NCBI RefSeq assembly: GCF_014656135.1
Contig: NZ_BNBV01000003.1
Span: 186,001-250,000, forward strand
Source of the DNA: Streptomyces thermodiastaticus
GTDB lineage: Bacteria; Actinomycetota; Actinomycetes; Streptomycetales; Streptomycetaceae
Reading direction: 5' to 3'
DNA: 64,000 nt
Made by a program: the position numbers and the translations under genes. This document shows positions 33,218 through 44,995 of this stretch, piece after piece. How positions within the stretch are numbered: position 1 is the first letter of the stretch; each line of letters starts with the position of its first letter. The notes beneath the pieces are model-generated. The model saw only the letters and a program-made list of their open reading frames with translations. It was not told where the DNA came from and ran no database searches.

Positions 33218-35272
33218 ATGGCCGACCCCTCCAGCTACCGCCCCAAGCCGGGAGACATCCCGGACTCTCCCGGGGTCTACAGGTTCCGTGACGAGCACCG
33301 CCGGGTGATCTACGTCGGAAAGGCGAAAAGCCTGCGCCAGCGCCTGGCGAACTACTTCCAGGACCTGGCGAACCTCCACCCGCGCACCCGCACCATGGTC
33401 ACCACGGCCGCGTCCGTGGAGTGGACCGTGGTGTCCACGGAGGTGGAGGCCCTGCAGCTGGAGTACTCCTGGATCAAGGAGTACGACCCCCGGTTCAACG
33501 TCAAGTACCGCGACGACAAAAGCTATCCGTACCTCGCGGTGACGATGAACGAGGAGTTCCCGCGGGTGCAGGTCATGCGCGGGCACAAGAAGAAGGGCGT
33601 GCGCTACTTCGGCCCGTACGCCCACGCCTGGGCCATCCGCGACACCGTCGACCTGCTGCTGCGCGTCTTCCCGGTGCGCACCTGCTCGGCCGGCGTCTTC
33701 AAGAACGCCGCCCGCACCGGCCGTCCGTGCCTGCTCGGCTACATCGGCAAGTGCTCCGCGCCCTGCGTCGGCCGGATCTCCCCCGAGGACCACCGGGAGC
33801 TGGCCGAGGAGTTCTGCGACTTCATGGCCGGCCGCACCGGCACCTATCTGCGCCGTCTGGAGCGGCAGATGGCCGAGGCGGCCGAGGCGATGGAGTACGA
33901 GCGGGCCGCCCGCCTGCGCGACGACATCGGGGCCCTGAAGAAGGCCATGGAGAAGAACGCGGTCGTGCTCGCCGACGCCACCGACGCCGACCTGGTCGCC
34001 GTGGCCGAGGACGAATTGGAGGCCGCCGTGCAGATCTTCCATGTGCGCGGCGGACGCGTGCGCGGCCAGCGCGGCTGGGTGACCGACAAGGTGGAGGACG
34101 TCACCACCGGCGCCCTGGTCGAACACGCCCTGCAGCAGCTCTACGGCGAGGAGAGCGGGGACGCCGTGCCCAAGGAGGTGCTCGTCCCGGCCCTGCCCGA
34201 CCCGGTCGCACCCGTGCAGCAGTGGCTCACCGGGCGCCGCGGCTCGGGCGTGTCCCTGCGGGTGCCGCAGCGGGGCGACAAGAAGGCCCTGATGGAGACG
34301 GTCGAGCGCAACGCCCGGCAGGCGCTCGCCCTGCACAAGACCAGGCGCGCCTCCGACCTGACCACCCGCTCGCGCGCCCTGGAGGAGATCGCCGACGCCC
34401 TCGGCCTCGACAGCGCCCCGCTGCGGATCGAGTGCTACGACATCTCCCATCTGCAGGGCGAGGACGTGGTCGCCTCCATGGTCGTCTTCGAGGACGGCCT
34501 GCAGCGCAAGAGCGAGTACCGGCGCTTCCAGATCAAGGGCTTCGAGGGCCAGGACGACGTCCGCTCCATGCACGAGGTCATCACCCGGCGCTTCCGCCGC
34601 TACCTCGCCGAGAAGGAGCGCACCGGCGAGTGGGTGGACGACGGGGCGGGGGAGAACGGGCTCAAGGACGAGGAGGGCCGTCCCCGCAAGTTCGCCTACC
34701 CGCCCCAGCTGATCGTCGTCGACGGCGGGCAGCCGCAGGTCGCCGCGGCCCAGCGGGCCCTGGACGAGCTGGGCATCGACGACATCGCCGTGTGCGGCCT
34801 GGCCAAGCGCCTGGAGGAGGTCTGGCTGCCCGGCGAGGACGACCCGGTGGTCCTGCCGCGCACCAGCGAAGGGCTGTACCTGCTGCAGCGCGTCCGCGAC
34901 GAGGCCCACCGCTTCGCCATCACCTATCAGCGCACCAAGCGGGCCAAGCGGCTGCGCGTCGGCCCCCTGGACGGCGTGCCCGGCCTCGGCGAGACACGCA
35001 AGCGGGCGCTGATCAAGCATTTCGGCTCGGTGAAAAAGCTCCGGTCCGCCACAATCGACCAGATCTGTGAGGTACCCGGCATAGGCCGCAAGACGGCCGA
35101 GGCGATCGCCGCGGCCCTCGCCCGGACGGCCCCGGCCGCACCCGCCGTGAACACGGCAACTGGAGAGATCATGGAAGACGTGGACGAGGCGGTACCCGGA
35201 CCGACGGCGGGCACCGCAGGGGAGCCCGTCGCCACGGGAGCCCCGGAGCGACGACGGGGGCGTGAGAGATGA
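33218..35272 (+). CDS. uvrC: Excinuclease ABC subunit C
   Basis: Makes both incisions in nucleotide excision repair. The 684-residue protein has the GIY-YIG nuclease domain ([25 protein letters not shown], from residue 19), the Cys-rich segment [13 protein letters not shown], a UVR domain ([16 protein letters not shown]) that binds UvrB, the RNase H-like nuclease with [20 protein letters not shown] and VDGGQPQV, and two helix-hairpin-helix motifs ([28 protein letters not shown]). The tail beyond residue 640 is low-complexity. It is first in a four-gene operon: the next start, ATGA, overlaps its stop. Confidence 0.98.
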   Translation: MADPSSYRPKPGDIPDSPGVYRFRDEHRRVIYVGKAKSLRQRLANYFQDLANLHPRTRTMVTTAASVEWTVVSTEVEALQLEYSWIKEYDPRFNVKYRDDKSYPYLAVTMNEEFPRVQVMRGHKKKGVRYFGPYAHAWAIRDTVDLLLRVFPVRTCSAGVFKNAARTGRPCLLGYIGKCSAPCVGRISPEDHRELAEEFCDFMAGRTGTYLRRLERQMAEAAEAMEYERAARLRDDIGALKKAMEKNAVVLADATDADLVAVAEDELEAAVQIFHVRGGRVRGQRGWVTDKVEDVTTGALVEHALQQLYGEESGDAVPKEVLVPALPDPVAPVQQWLTGRRGSGVSLRVPQRGDKKALMETVERNARQALALHKTRRASDLTTRSRALEEIADALGLDSAPLRIECYDISHLQGEDVVASMVVFEDGLQRKSEYRRFQIKGFEGQDDVRSMHEVITRRFRRYLAEKERTGEWVDDGAGENGLKDEEGRPRKFAYPPQLIVVDGGQPQVAAAQRALDELGIDDIAVCGLAKRLEEVWLPGEDDPVVLPRTSEGLYLLQRVRDEAHRFAITYQRTKRAKRLRVGPLDGVPGLGETRKRALIKHFGSVKKLRSATIDQICEVPGIGRKTAEAIAAALARTAPAAPAVNTATGEIMEDVDEAVPGPTAGTAGEPVATGAPERRRGRER

Positions 35273-36267
35273 GCGAGCACGAGCAGCCCGCGACCGGAGA
35301 GGACCGGACCCGCGACGGCACACGTGAGGACCTGCGGCAGCGCACGGTCCGGAAAGACGGAGCACAGGTGAGTCAGGGCATCGACCTGGCCGGCGTCCCC
35401 GACGCCGCCATCCCCGAGCTGGTGATCATCTCCGGCATGTCGGGGGCCGGCCGCTCCACGGCGGCCAAGTGTCTGGAGGACCTCGGCTGGTTCGTGGTCG
35501 ACAACCTGCCGCCCGCCCTGATCCCCACCATGGTGGAGCTGGGCGCCCGCTCGCAGGGCAACGTGGCGCGCATCGCGGTCGTCGTGGACGTCCGCGGCCG
35601 CCGCTTCTTCGACAATCTGCGCGAGTCCCTGGCGGACCTGGAGGCGAAGAACGTCACCCGGCGGGTGGTCTTCCTGGAGTCCTCCGACGAGGCCCTGGTG
35701 CGCCGCTTCGAGTCGGTGCGCCGCCCGCACCCGCTCCAGGGCGACGGCCGCATCGTCGACGGCATCGCCGCCGAACGGGAGCTGCTGCGCGAGCTGCGCG
35801 GCGACGCCGACCTCGTCATCGACACCTCCAGCCTCAACGTGCACGAGCTGCGCGCCAAGATGGACGCCCAGTTCGCCGGCGAGGAGGAGCCCGAGCTGCG
35901 GGCCACGGTGATGTCCTTCGGCTTCAAGTACGGCCTGCCGGTCGACGCCGACCTGGTCGTCGACATGCGCTTCCTGCCCAACCCGCACTGGGTCCCCGAG
36001 CTGCGGCCCCACACCGGCCTGAACGAGGAGGTCGCCGACTACGTCTTCAGCCGGCCCGGCGCCAAGGAGTTCCTCGACCGCTACACCGAGCTGCTCCGGC
36101 TGATCGCGGTCGGCTACCGCCGCGAGGGCAAGCGGTACGTGACCGTCGCCGTCGGCTGCACCGGCGGCAAGCACCGCTCGGTCGCCATGGCCGAGAAGCT
36201 CGCCACCCGGCTCGCGGCCGAGGGCGTGGAGACCGTCGTCGTCCACCGGGACATGGGGCGCGAGTGA
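35269..36267 (+). CDS. rapZ: RapZ-family nucleotide-binding protein
   Basis: RapZ (YvcJ) is an RNase adapter and GlmZ-linked regulator of aminosugar supply in E. coli; in Gram-positives it binds nucleotides but its job is unclear. The 332-residue protein has about 40 extra N-terminal residues, then a P-loop GMSGAGRST and the C-terminal domain with [21 protein letters not shown] and [10 protein letters not shown]. The Walker A lysine is Arg, as I recall for actinobacterial members. The ATG overlaps uvrC by 4 bases and the stop overlaps yvcK by 4, so translation is coupled through the operon uvrC-rapZ-yvcK-whiA. Confidence 0.94.
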   Translation: MSEHEQPATGEDRTRDGTREDLRQRTVRKDGAQVSQGIDLAGVPDAAIPELVIISGMSGAGRSTAAKCLEDLGWFVVDNLPPALIPTMVELGARSQGNVARIAVVVDVRGRRFFDNLRESLADLEAKNVTRRVVFLESSDEALVRRFESVRRPHPLQGDGRIVDGIAAERELLRELRGDADLVIDTSSLNVHELRAKMDAQFAGEEEPELRATVMSFGFKYGLPVDADLVVDMRFLPNPHWVPELRPHTGLNEEVADYVFSRPGAKEFLDRYTELLRLIAVGYRREGKRYVTVAVGCTGGKHRSVAMAEKLATRLAAEGVETVVVHRDMGRE

Positions 36268-37355
36268 GCGGACGTACATCACGGCTGGGCCGGCTGCGCC
36301 GGGTGATCCCCGAGTCGCGCGCCGGCCGCCCCGCGCCCGACCCGCGCGCCGCCCGCCCCGAGGGCCGCGGCGCCCGGCCGCGCCGCCGGGGCGCCCAGCC
36401 CAAGGTGGTCGCGCTCGGCGGCGGCAGAGGGCTGTCCGCGTCGCTGGCCGCGCTGCGCCGCATCACCGGGGACCTGACCGCCGTCGTCACCGTGGCCGAC
36501 GACGGCGGCTCCAGCGGACGCCTGCGCGAAGAGCTGGGGGTGCTGCCCCCCGGCGACCTGCGCAAGGCGCTGGCCGCGCTGTGCGGCGACGACGACTGGG
36601 GCCAGACCTGGGCCCGGGTGATCCAGCACCGCTTCACCTCCAAGGGCGAGCTGCACGATCACGCGGTCGGCAACCTGCTGATCGTCGCCCTGTGGGAGCA
36701 GCTCGGCGACCATGTGCAGGCCCTGGACCTGGTCGGCAAGCTGCTCGGCGCGCACGGACGCGTGCTGCCCATGTCCGCCGTGCCGCTGGAACTGCAGGCC
36801 CTGGTCAAGGGACACGATCCTGAGCGGCCCGACGAGGTGGACACCGTGCGCGGCCAGGCCACGGTCGCGCTCACCCCGGGCGAGGTGCAGTCCGTGCACC
36901 TGGTGCCGCCCGACCCGCCCGCCGTGCCCGAGGCCGTCGAGGCGGTGCTGGACGCGGACTGGGTGGTGCTGGGCCCCGGCTCCTGGTTCTCCTCCGTCAT
37001 CCCGCACCTGCTGGTTCCGGACCTGCTGGACGCCCTGATCACCACCAAGGCGCGCCGGGTGCTGTCGCTGAACCTCGCCCCGCAGCCCGGAGAAACCGAA
37101 GGCTTCTCACCGCAGCGTCATTTGGAGGTTTTGGGACGACACGCCCCTAAACTCGCCCTGGACGTGGTGCTGGCCGACGAGGCCGCCGTGCCTGACCGCG
37201 ACGTGCTGACCGAGGCCGCCAAGCGGTTCGGGGCCGCGGTCGAGCTGGCCCCGGTGGCCCGCAGGGACGGAACCCCTCGGCACGATCCGGAGCTGCTGGC
37301 CGCCGCGTACGACCGTATTTTTCGGATGCATGGAAGGATCGGCCCATGGCGATGA
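36264..37355 (+). CDS. yvcK: YvcK/CofD-like protein (gluconeogenesis factor)
   Basis: YvcK proteins bind UDP-sugars and are needed for normal cell shape and growth on gluconeogenic carbon sources in Bacillus. The 363-residue product has [60 protein letters not shown] motifs and [12 protein letters not shown]. The first 45 residues are basic and low in complexity. GTG 36264 overlaps the rapZ stop (GTGA). The last 10 bases overlap whiA. The rapZ-yvcK-whiA trio is conserved across Gram-positive bacteria. Confidence 0.94.
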   Translation: MSGRTSRLGRLRRVIPESRAGRPAPDPRAARPEGRGARPRRRGAQPKVVALGGGRGLSASLAALRRITGDLTAVVTVADDGGSSGRLREELGVLPPGDLRKALAALCGDDDWGQTWARVIQHRFTSKGELHDHAVGNLLIVALWEQLGDHVQALDLVGKLLGAHGRVLPMSAVPLELQALVKGHDPERPDEVDTVRGQATVALTPGEVQSVHLVPPDPPAVPEAVEAVLDADWVVLGPGSWFSSVIPHLLVPDLLDALITTKARRVLSLNLAPQPGETEGFSPQRHLEVLGRHAPKLALDVVLADEAAVPDRDVLTEAAKRFGAAVELAPVARRDGTPRHDPELLAAAYDRIFRMHGRIGPWR

Positions 37356-38335
37356 CGGCAGCGGTGAAGGACGAGATCTCCCGGCTTCCCGTCACCCGGA
37401 CCTGCTGCAGAAAGGCGGAGGTCTCCGCCGTCCTGCGGTTCGCCGGCGGCCTCCACCTGGTCAGTGGGCGCATCGTGATCGAGGCGGAACTGGACACCGC
37501 GATGGCCGCGCGGCGGCTGAAGCGGGACATCCTGGAGATCTTCGGGCACAGCTCCGAGCTGATCGTGATGGCACCGGGCGGGCTGCGCCGCGGCTCGCGC
37601 TATGTGGTGCGCGTGGTCGCGGGCGGCGACCAGCTGGCCCGCCAGACCGGGCTCGTCGACGGCCGGGGCCGCCCGATCCGCGGCCTGCCGCCGCAGGTGG
37701 TCTCGGGGGCCACCTGCGACGCCGAGGCCGCCTGGCGCGGCGCCTTCCTCGCCCACGGCTCCCTCACCGAGCCCGGCCGCTCCTCCTCGCTGGAGGTGAC
37801 CTGCCCGGGCCCGGAGGCCGCGCTCGCCCTGGTCGGTGCCGCCCGCCGGCTGTCCATCGCCGCCAAGGCCCGCGAGGTGCGCGGCGTGGACCGGGTCGTC
37901 GTCCGTGACGGTGACGCCATCGGCGCGCTGCTCACCCGTCTGGGCGCCCACGAGTCCGTGCTGGCCTGGGAGGAGCGGCGGATGCGCCGCGAGGTCCGCG
38001 CCACGGCGAACCGGCTGGCCAACTTCGACGACGCCAACCTGCGCCGTTCGGCGCGCGCGGCGGTCGCCGCGGGTGCCCGGGTCGCCCGCGCGCTGGAGAT
38101 CCTCGGCGACGACGTCCCCGAGCACCTCGCCGCCGCCGGACGCCTGCGCATGGAGCACAAGCAGGCATCCCTGGAGGAGCTGGGCGCGCTCGCCGACCCG
38201 CCGCTGACCAAGGACGCCGTGGCCGGCCGTATCCGCCGCCTGCTCGCCATGGCTGACAAGCGCGCGGCCGACCTCGGCATCCCGGGCACCGAGGCCAGCC
38301 TCACCGAGGACCTGGCGGACAACCTCGCCGGCTGA
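37346..38335 (+). CDS. whiA: Sporulation transcription factor WhiA
   Basis: WhiA acts with WhiB to start sporulation septation in Streptomyces and binds GACAC sites. The 329-residue product equals the known length. It has the degenerate LAGLIDADG homing-endonuclease fold in the first 200 residues ([43 protein letters not shown]) and a C-terminal helix-turn-helix ([27 protein letters not shown]). The ATG lies inside the end of yvcK (10-bp overlap), so expression from the uvrC-rapZ-yvcK transcript is expected. A separate internal promoter for developmental control is known in S. coelicolor, but I cannot place it here. Confidence 0.97.
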   Translation: MAMTAAVKDEISRLPVTRTCCRKAEVSAVLRFAGGLHLVSGRIVIEAELDTAMAARRLKRDILEIFGHSSELIVMAPGGLRRGSRYVVRVVAGGDQLARQTGLVDGRGRPIRGLPPQVVSGATCDAEAAWRGAFLAHGSLTEPGRSSSLEVTCPGPEAALALVGAARRLSIAAKAREVRGVDRVVVRDGDAIGALLTRLGAHESVLAWEERRMRREVRATANRLANFDDANLRRSARAAVAAGARVARALEILGDDVPEHLAAAGRLRMEHKQASLEELGALADPPLTKDAVAGRIRRLLAMADKRAADLGIPGTEASLTEDLADNLAG

Positions 38336-38485
38336 CCGGAGCGCCCGCGCCCGGCCCGGGACACGGCCCCATCCTCCACCGTGCGGGGGAGCGGCACATG
38401 CCCCGGCGGTCGTCTCCCCGGACCCCGTCATCGCTCTGCGCGAACTGCCGGACGTCCCGAATATGCGCCGACGGAAATCAGCCTT

Positions 38486-38497
38486 TCTCATATGAGA
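38486..38497. promoter_or_regulatory. Perfect 12-bp palindrome upstream of gap
   Basis: TCTCATATGAGA is a perfect palindrome in an AT-richer patch, about 180 bp before the likely gap transcription start. It is a candidate operator or activator site. No regulator is assigned. Confidence 0.45.
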
Positions 38498-38666
38498 GAG
38501 GGGGTTCACGAAAGAGTGATCAATGTGAACAACGTGCCCTCGTCGAACCGTAGCGAAATGGAGTGATCCGGGCGCTCGTGCGAGCGGCCCGTATCTCTCC
38601 TGATCGGTATGAAGCGCCGCGCTTTTCGCGGGGCGTCCGAATGTCACTCAGGCGGCTCCAGAGCGG

Positions 38667-39752
<1,086 letters not shown>

Positions 39753-39784
39753 TCGGCTGAAACAGGCGTCTCGATGCGACACCA

Positions 39785-39820
39785 GGGCTCGGGCAGCGCG
39801 GCACGGCGCTGCCCGGGCCC
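39785..39820 (+). terminator. gap terminator or attenuator hairpin
   Basis: A 14-bp stem with one G-T wobble (39785-39798 with 39807-39820) and an 8-nt loop, 32 bp after the gap stop codon and about 100 bp before pgk. Confidence 0.65.
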
Positions 39821-39916
39821 TGACGCACGTACGGCACGCCGGGGCGCTCGGCCCGCCTGCGCGCCCCCCGACCGGCCCTCGTACGATCAAGAGCCCCTCC
39901 TTTGGAGTCCCATCCC

Positions 39917-41128
39917 ATGAAGACGATCGACGAACTTCTCTCCGCAGGCGTGGACGGCAAGCGGGTCTTCGTCCGCGCCGACCTCAACGTGCCGCTGGCC
40001 GACGGTGTGATCACCGACGACGGCCGCATCCGCGCCGTGCTGCCCACCGTCAAGGCCCTCGCCGACGCGGGCGCCAAGGTGGTCGTGGCCTCCCACCTGG
40101 GCCGCCCCAAGGGCGCCCCGGACCCGGCCTTCTCCCTGCGGCTCGCCGCCGACCGGCTCGGTGAGCTGCTCGGCGCCCCGGTGGCCTTCGCCGAGGACAC
40201 CGTCGGCCCGGCCGCGCAGAGCGCCGTGAACGGCCTGCAGCCCGGCCAGGTCGCGGTCATCGAGAACCTGCGCTTCAACTCCGGTGAGACGTCCAAGGAC
40301 GACGCCGAGCGCGGCGCCTTCGCCGACCGGCTCGCCGCCCTCGCCGACGTCTACGTCGGCGACGGCTTCGGCGCGGTGCACCGCAAGCACGCCTCCGTCT
40401 ACGACCTCCCGGCCCGGCTGCCGCACTACGCCGGCTACTTGATCGCCACCGAGGTCGGCGTGCTGAGGAAGCTCACCGAGGACGTCCAGCGGCCCTACGT
40501 GGTCGTGCTCGGCGGCGCCAAGGTCTCCGACAAGCTGGCCGTCATCGACCAGCTGCTCGGCAAGGCCGACCGCCTGCTCATCGGCGGCGGCATGGCGTAC
40601 ACCTTCCTCAAGGCCAAGGGCTACGAGGTCGGCAAGTCCCTGCTGCAGGAGGACCAGATCCCCGCGGTCACGGAGTACATGGAGCGCGCCGAGAAGTCCG
40701 GCGTCGAGCTGCTGCTCCCGGTGGACGCGGTGGTCTCGCCCGACTTCCCGGACCTGAAGACCAAGGCACCGGCCAAGACGACCGCTGTCGCCGCCGACGC
40801 CATCCCGGCCGACCAGGAGGCCCTGGACATCGGCCCGGAAACCCGCAAGCTCTACGCCGCCAAGCTCGCCGACGCCGCTACCGTGTTCTGGAACGGCCCG
40901 ATGGGCGTCTTCGAGCACCCCGACTTCGCCGGGGGCACCAAGGCCGTCGCCCAGGCCCTGACCGAATCGGAGGGCTTCACCGTCGTCGGTGGCGGTGACT
41001 CCGCCGCCGCCGTCCGCACGCTCGGCTTCGACGAGTCGGCGTTCGGCCACATCTCGACCGGTGGGGGCGCCTCCCTCGAGTACCTCGAGGGCAAGACGCT
41101 TCCCGGCCTCGCCGCACTGGAGGACTGA
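39917..41128 (+). CDS. pgk: Phosphoglycerate kinase
   Basis: Transfers phosphate from 1,3-bisphosphoglycerate to ADP. The 403-residue product has [12 protein letters not shown], the substrate-binding [21 protein letters not shown], the hinge region [12 protein letters not shown], and the nucleotide site [18 protein letters not shown] and [12 protein letters not shown] 39917 is chosen by a GGAG 10 nt upstream and the match MKTIDEL to family starts. tpiA follows after 5 bp, so the two form an operon. Confidence 0.98.
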   Translation: MKTIDELLSAGVDGKRVFVRADLNVPLADGVITDDGRIRAVLPTVKALADAGAKVVVASHLGRPKGAPDPAFSLRLAADRLGELLGAPVAFAEDTVGPAAQSAVNGLQPGQVAVIENLRFNSGETSKDDAERGAFADRLAALADVYVGDGFGAVHRKHASVYDLPARLPHYAGYLIATEVGVLRKLTEDVQRPYVVVLGGAKVSDKLAVIDQLLGKADRLLIGGGMAYTFLKAKGYEVGKSLLQEDQIPAVTEYMERAEKSGVELLLPVDAVVSPDFPDLKTKAPAKTTAVAADAIPADQEALDIGPETRKLYAAKLADAATVFWNGPMGVFEHPDFAGGTKAVAQALTESEGFTVVGGGDSAAAVRTLGFDESAFGHISTGGGASLEYLEGKTLPGLAALED

Positions 41129-41133
41129 CCTCG

Positions 41134-41910
<777 letters not shown>

Positions 41911-41997
41911 GCCGGACGGCGTGATCCGCCGCGTGCCTGTCCGTCGGTAGGCGGCAGCGGCGATCCGTCGTACGCTGTGCGGGGGCCGCGGGCTCGG

Positions 41998-42021
41998 CCG
42001 GTGAGCGGCTAAGCTCACCGG
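41998..42021 (+). terminator. Hairpin between tpiA and secG
   Basis: CCGGTGAGC and its perfect complement flank a 6-nt loop, 87 bp after the tpiA stop. It may end part of the pgk-tpiA transcript. A TANNNT element (TACGCT at 41971-41976) just upstream could instead make it the leader of secG. Confidence 0.5.
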
Positions 42022-42074
42022 AAAGGAGCTTCGGCCCCCGTCGTCCATCCAAGTCCGAGGAAGTTGGTCCAGCC

Positions 42075-42311
42075 GTGGTTCTGGGGTTCTCCATCGCCCT
42101 GATCGTCTTCAGCCTGCTGCTGATGCTGCTGGTGCTGATGCACAAGGGGAAGGGCGGCGGCCTCTCCGACATGTTCGGTGGCGGCATGCAGTCCTCCGTC
42201 GGCGGCTCCTCGGTCGCCGAGCGCAACCTCGACCGCATCACCGTGGTGATCGGTCTGCTCTGGGTCGCCTGCATCGTGGTCCTCGGCATCCTGATGAAGA
42301 GCAACAACTGA
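42075..42311 (+). CDS. secG: Preprotein translocase subunit SecG
   Basis: Small membrane partner of SecYE in protein export. The 78-residue protein has two hydrophobic helices (about residues 2-22 and 54-74) and between them the SecG signature HKGKGGGLSDMFGGGMQSSVGGSSVAERNLDR, whose glycine-rich loop is typical. GTG 42075 has a GAGGAAG about 12 nt upstream. It follows the glycolytic genes as in many actinobacteria. Confidence 0.95.
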   Translation: MVLGFSIALIVFSLLLMLLVLMHKGKGGGLSDMFGGGMQSSVGGSSVAERNLDRITVVIGLLWVACIVVLGILMKSNN

Positions 42312-42351
42312 CCCGGACCCTTTGGCGGTGGCCCCGCTCTTCCCGAACGCG

Positions 42352-42400
42352 AAGCCCCATGGTCGGTACGCGCCCTGCGGCGCGGCCTATCATGGGGCTT
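42352..42400 (+). terminator. secG terminator hairpin
   Basis: AAGCCCCATG (42352-42361) pairs perfectly with CATGGGGCTT (42391-42400); the 29-nt loop holds a smaller GCGCC/GGCGC hairpin. It starts 41 bp after the secG stop. Confidence 0.65.
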
Positions 42401-42529
42401 GCGTCTGGGAGTGGGGCTGCTGTAACTCCAATCACCGGACGCGCGTTGGGCCTTACGTAGACTGGGGCGCTCGCGGCGAAGCGGAACGCCGACTCGCTTC
42501 GCGGCACCATCACGCAGGGAGTTACGACC

Positions 42530-42865
42530 GTGGCAAGTGGCAACGCGATCCGAGGAAGCCGGGTCGGGGCGGGGCCGATGGGCGAGGCCGAGCGCGGCGA
42601 GTCCGCGCCGCGTGTGCGCGTCTCCTTCTGGTGTGCCAACGGGCACGAGACGCAGCCGAGCTTCGCCACCGACGCACAGGTACCCGACACCTGGGACTGC
42701 CCGCGCTGCGGCTTCCCGGCCGGACAGGACCGGGACAACCCGCCGGACCCGCCGCGCACCGAGCCGTACAAGACGCACCTGGCGTATGTGCGGGAGCGGC
42801 GCAGCGACGCGGACGGCGAGGCGATCCTCGCCGAGGCCCTGGCCAAACTCCGGGGCGAGATCTAG
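42530..42865 (+). CDS. RbpA-family RNA polymerase-binding protein
   Basis: RbpA binds RNA polymerase and group 1/2 sigma factors and helps open promoters in actinobacteria. This 111-residue protein has the same layout: N-terminal tail AIRGSRVGAG, core domain VRVSFWCANGHETQPSFATDAQVPDTWDCPRCG with a possible zinc site (Cys, His and the CPRC pair), basic linker PPDPPRTEPYKTHLAYVRERRS and the sigma-binding helix GEAILAEALAKLRGE. The linker THLAYVRERR replaces the THWDMLMERR of the main RbpA as I remember it, so this is probably a paralogue. GTG 42530 follows GGGAG. A TAGACT at 42458-42463 may be its -10. Confidence 0.85.
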   Translation: MASGNAIRGSRVGAGPMGEAERGESAPRVRVSFWCANGHETQPSFATDAQVPDTWDCPRCGFPAGQDRDNPPDPPRTEPYKTHLAYVRERRSDADGEAILAEALAKLRGEI

Positions 42866-42873
42866 GGACTGAC

Positions 42874-42910
42874 GCCCGGTCAGGGCTCCTCACGAGCGAT
42901 CTGACCGGGC
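42874..42910 (+). terminator. rbpA-type gene terminator hairpin
   Basis: GCCCGGTCAG (42874-42883) pairs with CTGACCGGGC (42901-42910); the loop contains a GCTC/GAGC inner stem, and ATTT follows. It begins 9 bp after the stop codon. Confidence 0.75.
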
Positions 42911-43100
42911 ATTTCGCGTCCGGCGCGCGACGGGCGGGCACCGACCCGGCCTGCGGTCGCCGCGATCGCCCCCTGGCCCGGCCCGTCACCGGCGGCGCGG
43001 GCGGGGCATTGATATGACTCTCCCTCAGAAAACCTGCCCGTGCGCCCCGTTGGCGGCCAGGACCCGCCGGCGGACACACGAGCCCCGGACGACGCGCGAG

Positions 43101-43133
43101 GGCGGTACAGGCCGCCGTGCAGCCCGTACCGCC
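43101..43133. terminator. Possible terminator of the pentose phosphate operon
   Basis: GGCGGTAC and GTACCGCC form an 8-bp perfect stem around a 17-nt loop, just beyond the end of the minus-strand pgl gene. The 289-bp gap to the rbpA-type gene holds nothing else that I recognise. Confidence 0.4.
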
Positions 43134-43154
43134 CCCGGTGGCCGTGAGGACCCG

Positions 43155-43937
43155 TCAGGCCGAGGCCGGCGGATACAGCGACCGCGGCAGCTGCGCGGCC
43201 GCCGCCTCGTCCAGCAGCCACAGCGTGCGGGCCCGCCCGCGGGCGCCCGCGGCCGGAGCCTGGATCTCACCCGCGCCCGACAGCGCCATCGCCACCGCGT
43301 TGGCCTTGTCCTCACCCGCCGCGAGCAGCCAGACCTCGCGGGCCGAGCGGATCGCGGGCAGGGTGAGGGAGATCCGGGTGGGCGGCGGCTTCGGCGAGCC
43401 GTGCACCCCGATCACCGTGCGCTCGGTCTCCCGCACCCCCGGGTGCTCCGGGAACAGGGAGGCCACATGCGTGTCCGGGCCGACGCCGAGCATCAGCACG
43501 TCGAAGACCGGGACCGCGCCGTGGTTCTGCGGACCGGCCGCCCGGGCCAGTTCCTCGGCGTACGCCTCGGCCGCGGCCTCCACGTCCGTGCCGTACGGGC
43601 CGTCCGAGGCGGGCATCACGTGCACCCGCTCCGCATCCAGCGGTACGGCGTCCAGCAGTGCCTTGCGGGCCTGTGTCACATTGCGCTCGGGGTCGCCCTC
43701 CGGCAGGAACCGCTCGTCACCCCACCACAGGTCCAGCCGGCCCCAGTCGATGGCGTCGCGGGCGGGTGCGGCCGCCAGCGCGGCGAGCACCCCGTTGCCG
43801 TTGCGGCCCCCGGTCAGGACCACGTTCGCCGAGCCCGTCGAGGCCTGCGCGTCCACGATCCTGGTGATCAGCCGGGCCGCGGCGGCCTGCGCCATCAGCG
43901 CCTTGTCACGGTGGACGACCAGCTGCGGAGTGCTCAT
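43155..43937 (-). CDS. pgl: 6-phosphogluconolactonase
   Basis: Hydrolyses 6-phosphogluconolactone to 6-phosphogluconate, second step of the oxidative pentose phosphate pathway. The 260-residue product belongs to the DevB/SOL type: NVVLTGGRNGNGVLAALA, DLWWGDERFLPEGDPERNVTQARKALL, FDVLMLGVGPDTHVASLFPEHP and VWLLAAGEDKANAVAMAL. The Gly-Pro-Asp-Thr-His where others have GxDGHTASLFPG is a mild variant (usually Asp-Gly-His). ATG overlaps the opcA stop by 4 bases (ATGA). Last gene of the tkt-tal-zwf-opcA-pgl block. Confidence 0.94.
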   Translation of the reverse strand: MSTPQLVVHRDKALMAQAAAARLITRIVDAQASTGSANVVLTGGRNGNGVLAALAAAPARDAIDWGRLDLWWGDERFLPEGDPERNVTQARKALLDAVPLDAERVHVMPASDGPYGTDVEAAAEAYAEELARAAGPQNHGAVPVFDVLMLGVGPDTHVASLFPEHPGVRETERTVIGVHGSPKPPPTRISLTLPAIRSAREVWLLAAGEDKANAVAMALSGAGEIQAPAAGARGRARTLWLLDEAAAAQLPRSLYPPASA

Positions 43938-44995
43938 TTCGCCGCCGCCTTCCGGTTCGGGGACTTCCGCGCGGTCTTGGCGGCCGCCCGTCCCGCCGGC
44001 GCCTTGACCGCTTCCTCCTCGGGCGTCGCGACCGCGACCGGCTCCTGCGCGAAGTCCGCCGGGGCCGGTGCCGAGGCGAGCCGCGGGACGCCGTGACGCA
44101 GCGCCGAGGCGTAGGTGTCGTCCGGGTCCAGACGGCGCAGCTCCTCCGCGATCAGCTCGGCCGTCTCCCGGCGCTTCAGCGCCACCGCACGCTCCGGCTG
44201 CCCCTGGATGGACAGGGTGGCCAGCCGGCCGTCGGCGCGGTCCAGGGCGATCGGGCCGCAGGTGGTGTCCAGGCGGACCGCGGTCAGCCCCGGCCCGGCG
44301 GACACCGAACGCTTCACCGGCACCTGCAGCCGGTCCGCGAGCCACATCGCCAGCAGCTCGCAGCTCGGGTTGGACTCCTCGCCCACCACCTCGACGGAGC
44401 GGACCTCGCAGGTGACCTGGTCCAGGGCAGCCGCCAGGAGGGAACGCCACGGCGTGATCCGGGTCCACGCCAGGTCCGTGTCGCCGGGGGTGTAGGCCTC
44501 GGCCCGCGCCGCCAGCTCCCGCAGCGGGTCCTCGCAGGCGTAGCTGTCGGTGACGCGGCGCTGCGCCAGCGCGCCCAGCGGGTCCCGGGCCGGGTCCAGC
44601 GGGCCGTTCACCGGCCACCACACGACGACGGGCGCGTCCGGCAGCAGCAGCGGCAGCACCACCGACTGGGCGTGGTCGCAGACCTCGCCGTACAGCCGCA
44701 GCACCACCGTCTCGCCGGAGCCCGCGTCCGCGCCCACCCTCACCTCGGCGTCCAGCCGGGAGGAGGTGCGGTCGCGCAGGGTGCGCGAGACCCGGCGGAT
44801 GACGACCAGGGTCCGCGAGGGGTGCTCGCGGGAGGCGTCGCCGGCGGCCTTGAGGGCGTCGTACGCGTTCTCCTCGTCGGTGACGATGACGAGGGTCAGG
44901 ACCATGCCCACGGCCGGGGTGCCGATGGCCCGGCGGCCGTCCACCAGGGCCTTGTTGATCTTGCTTGCCGTGGTGTCGGTCAGGTCTATCTTCAT
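43934..44995 (-). CDS. opcA: Glucose-6-phosphate dehydrogenase assembly protein OpcA
   Basis: OpcA is required for, or modulates, active glucose-6-phosphate dehydrogenase in cyanobacteria and actinobacteria. The 353-residue product begins KIDLTDTTASKINKALVDGRR and contains DHAQSVVLPLLLPDAPVVVWWP, RRVTDSYACEDPLRELAARA and TRITPWRSLLAAALDQ, all typical of the family. The Lys/Ala-rich C-terminal tail (KSPNRKAAAK) is low-complexity. It lies directly between its partner zwf and pgl, overlapping both by 4 bases (ATGA), which ties their translation together. Confidence 0.95.
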   Translation of the reverse strand: MKIDLTDTTASKINKALVDGRRAIGTPAVGMVLTLVIVTDEENAYDALKAAGDASREHPSRTLVVIRRVSRTLRDRTSSRLDAEVRVGADAGSGETVVLRLYGEVCDHAQSVVLPLLLPDAPVVVWWPVNGPLDPARDPLGALAQRRVTDSYACEDPLRELAARAEAYTPGDTDLAWTRITPWRSLLAAALDQVTCEVRSVEVVGEESNPSCELLAMWLADRLQVPVKRSVSAGPGLTAVRLDTTCGPIALDRADGRLATLSIQGQPERAVALKRRETAELIAEELRRLDPDDTYASALRHGVPRLASAPAPADFAQEPVAVATPEEEAVKAPAGRAAAKTARKSPNRKAAAK

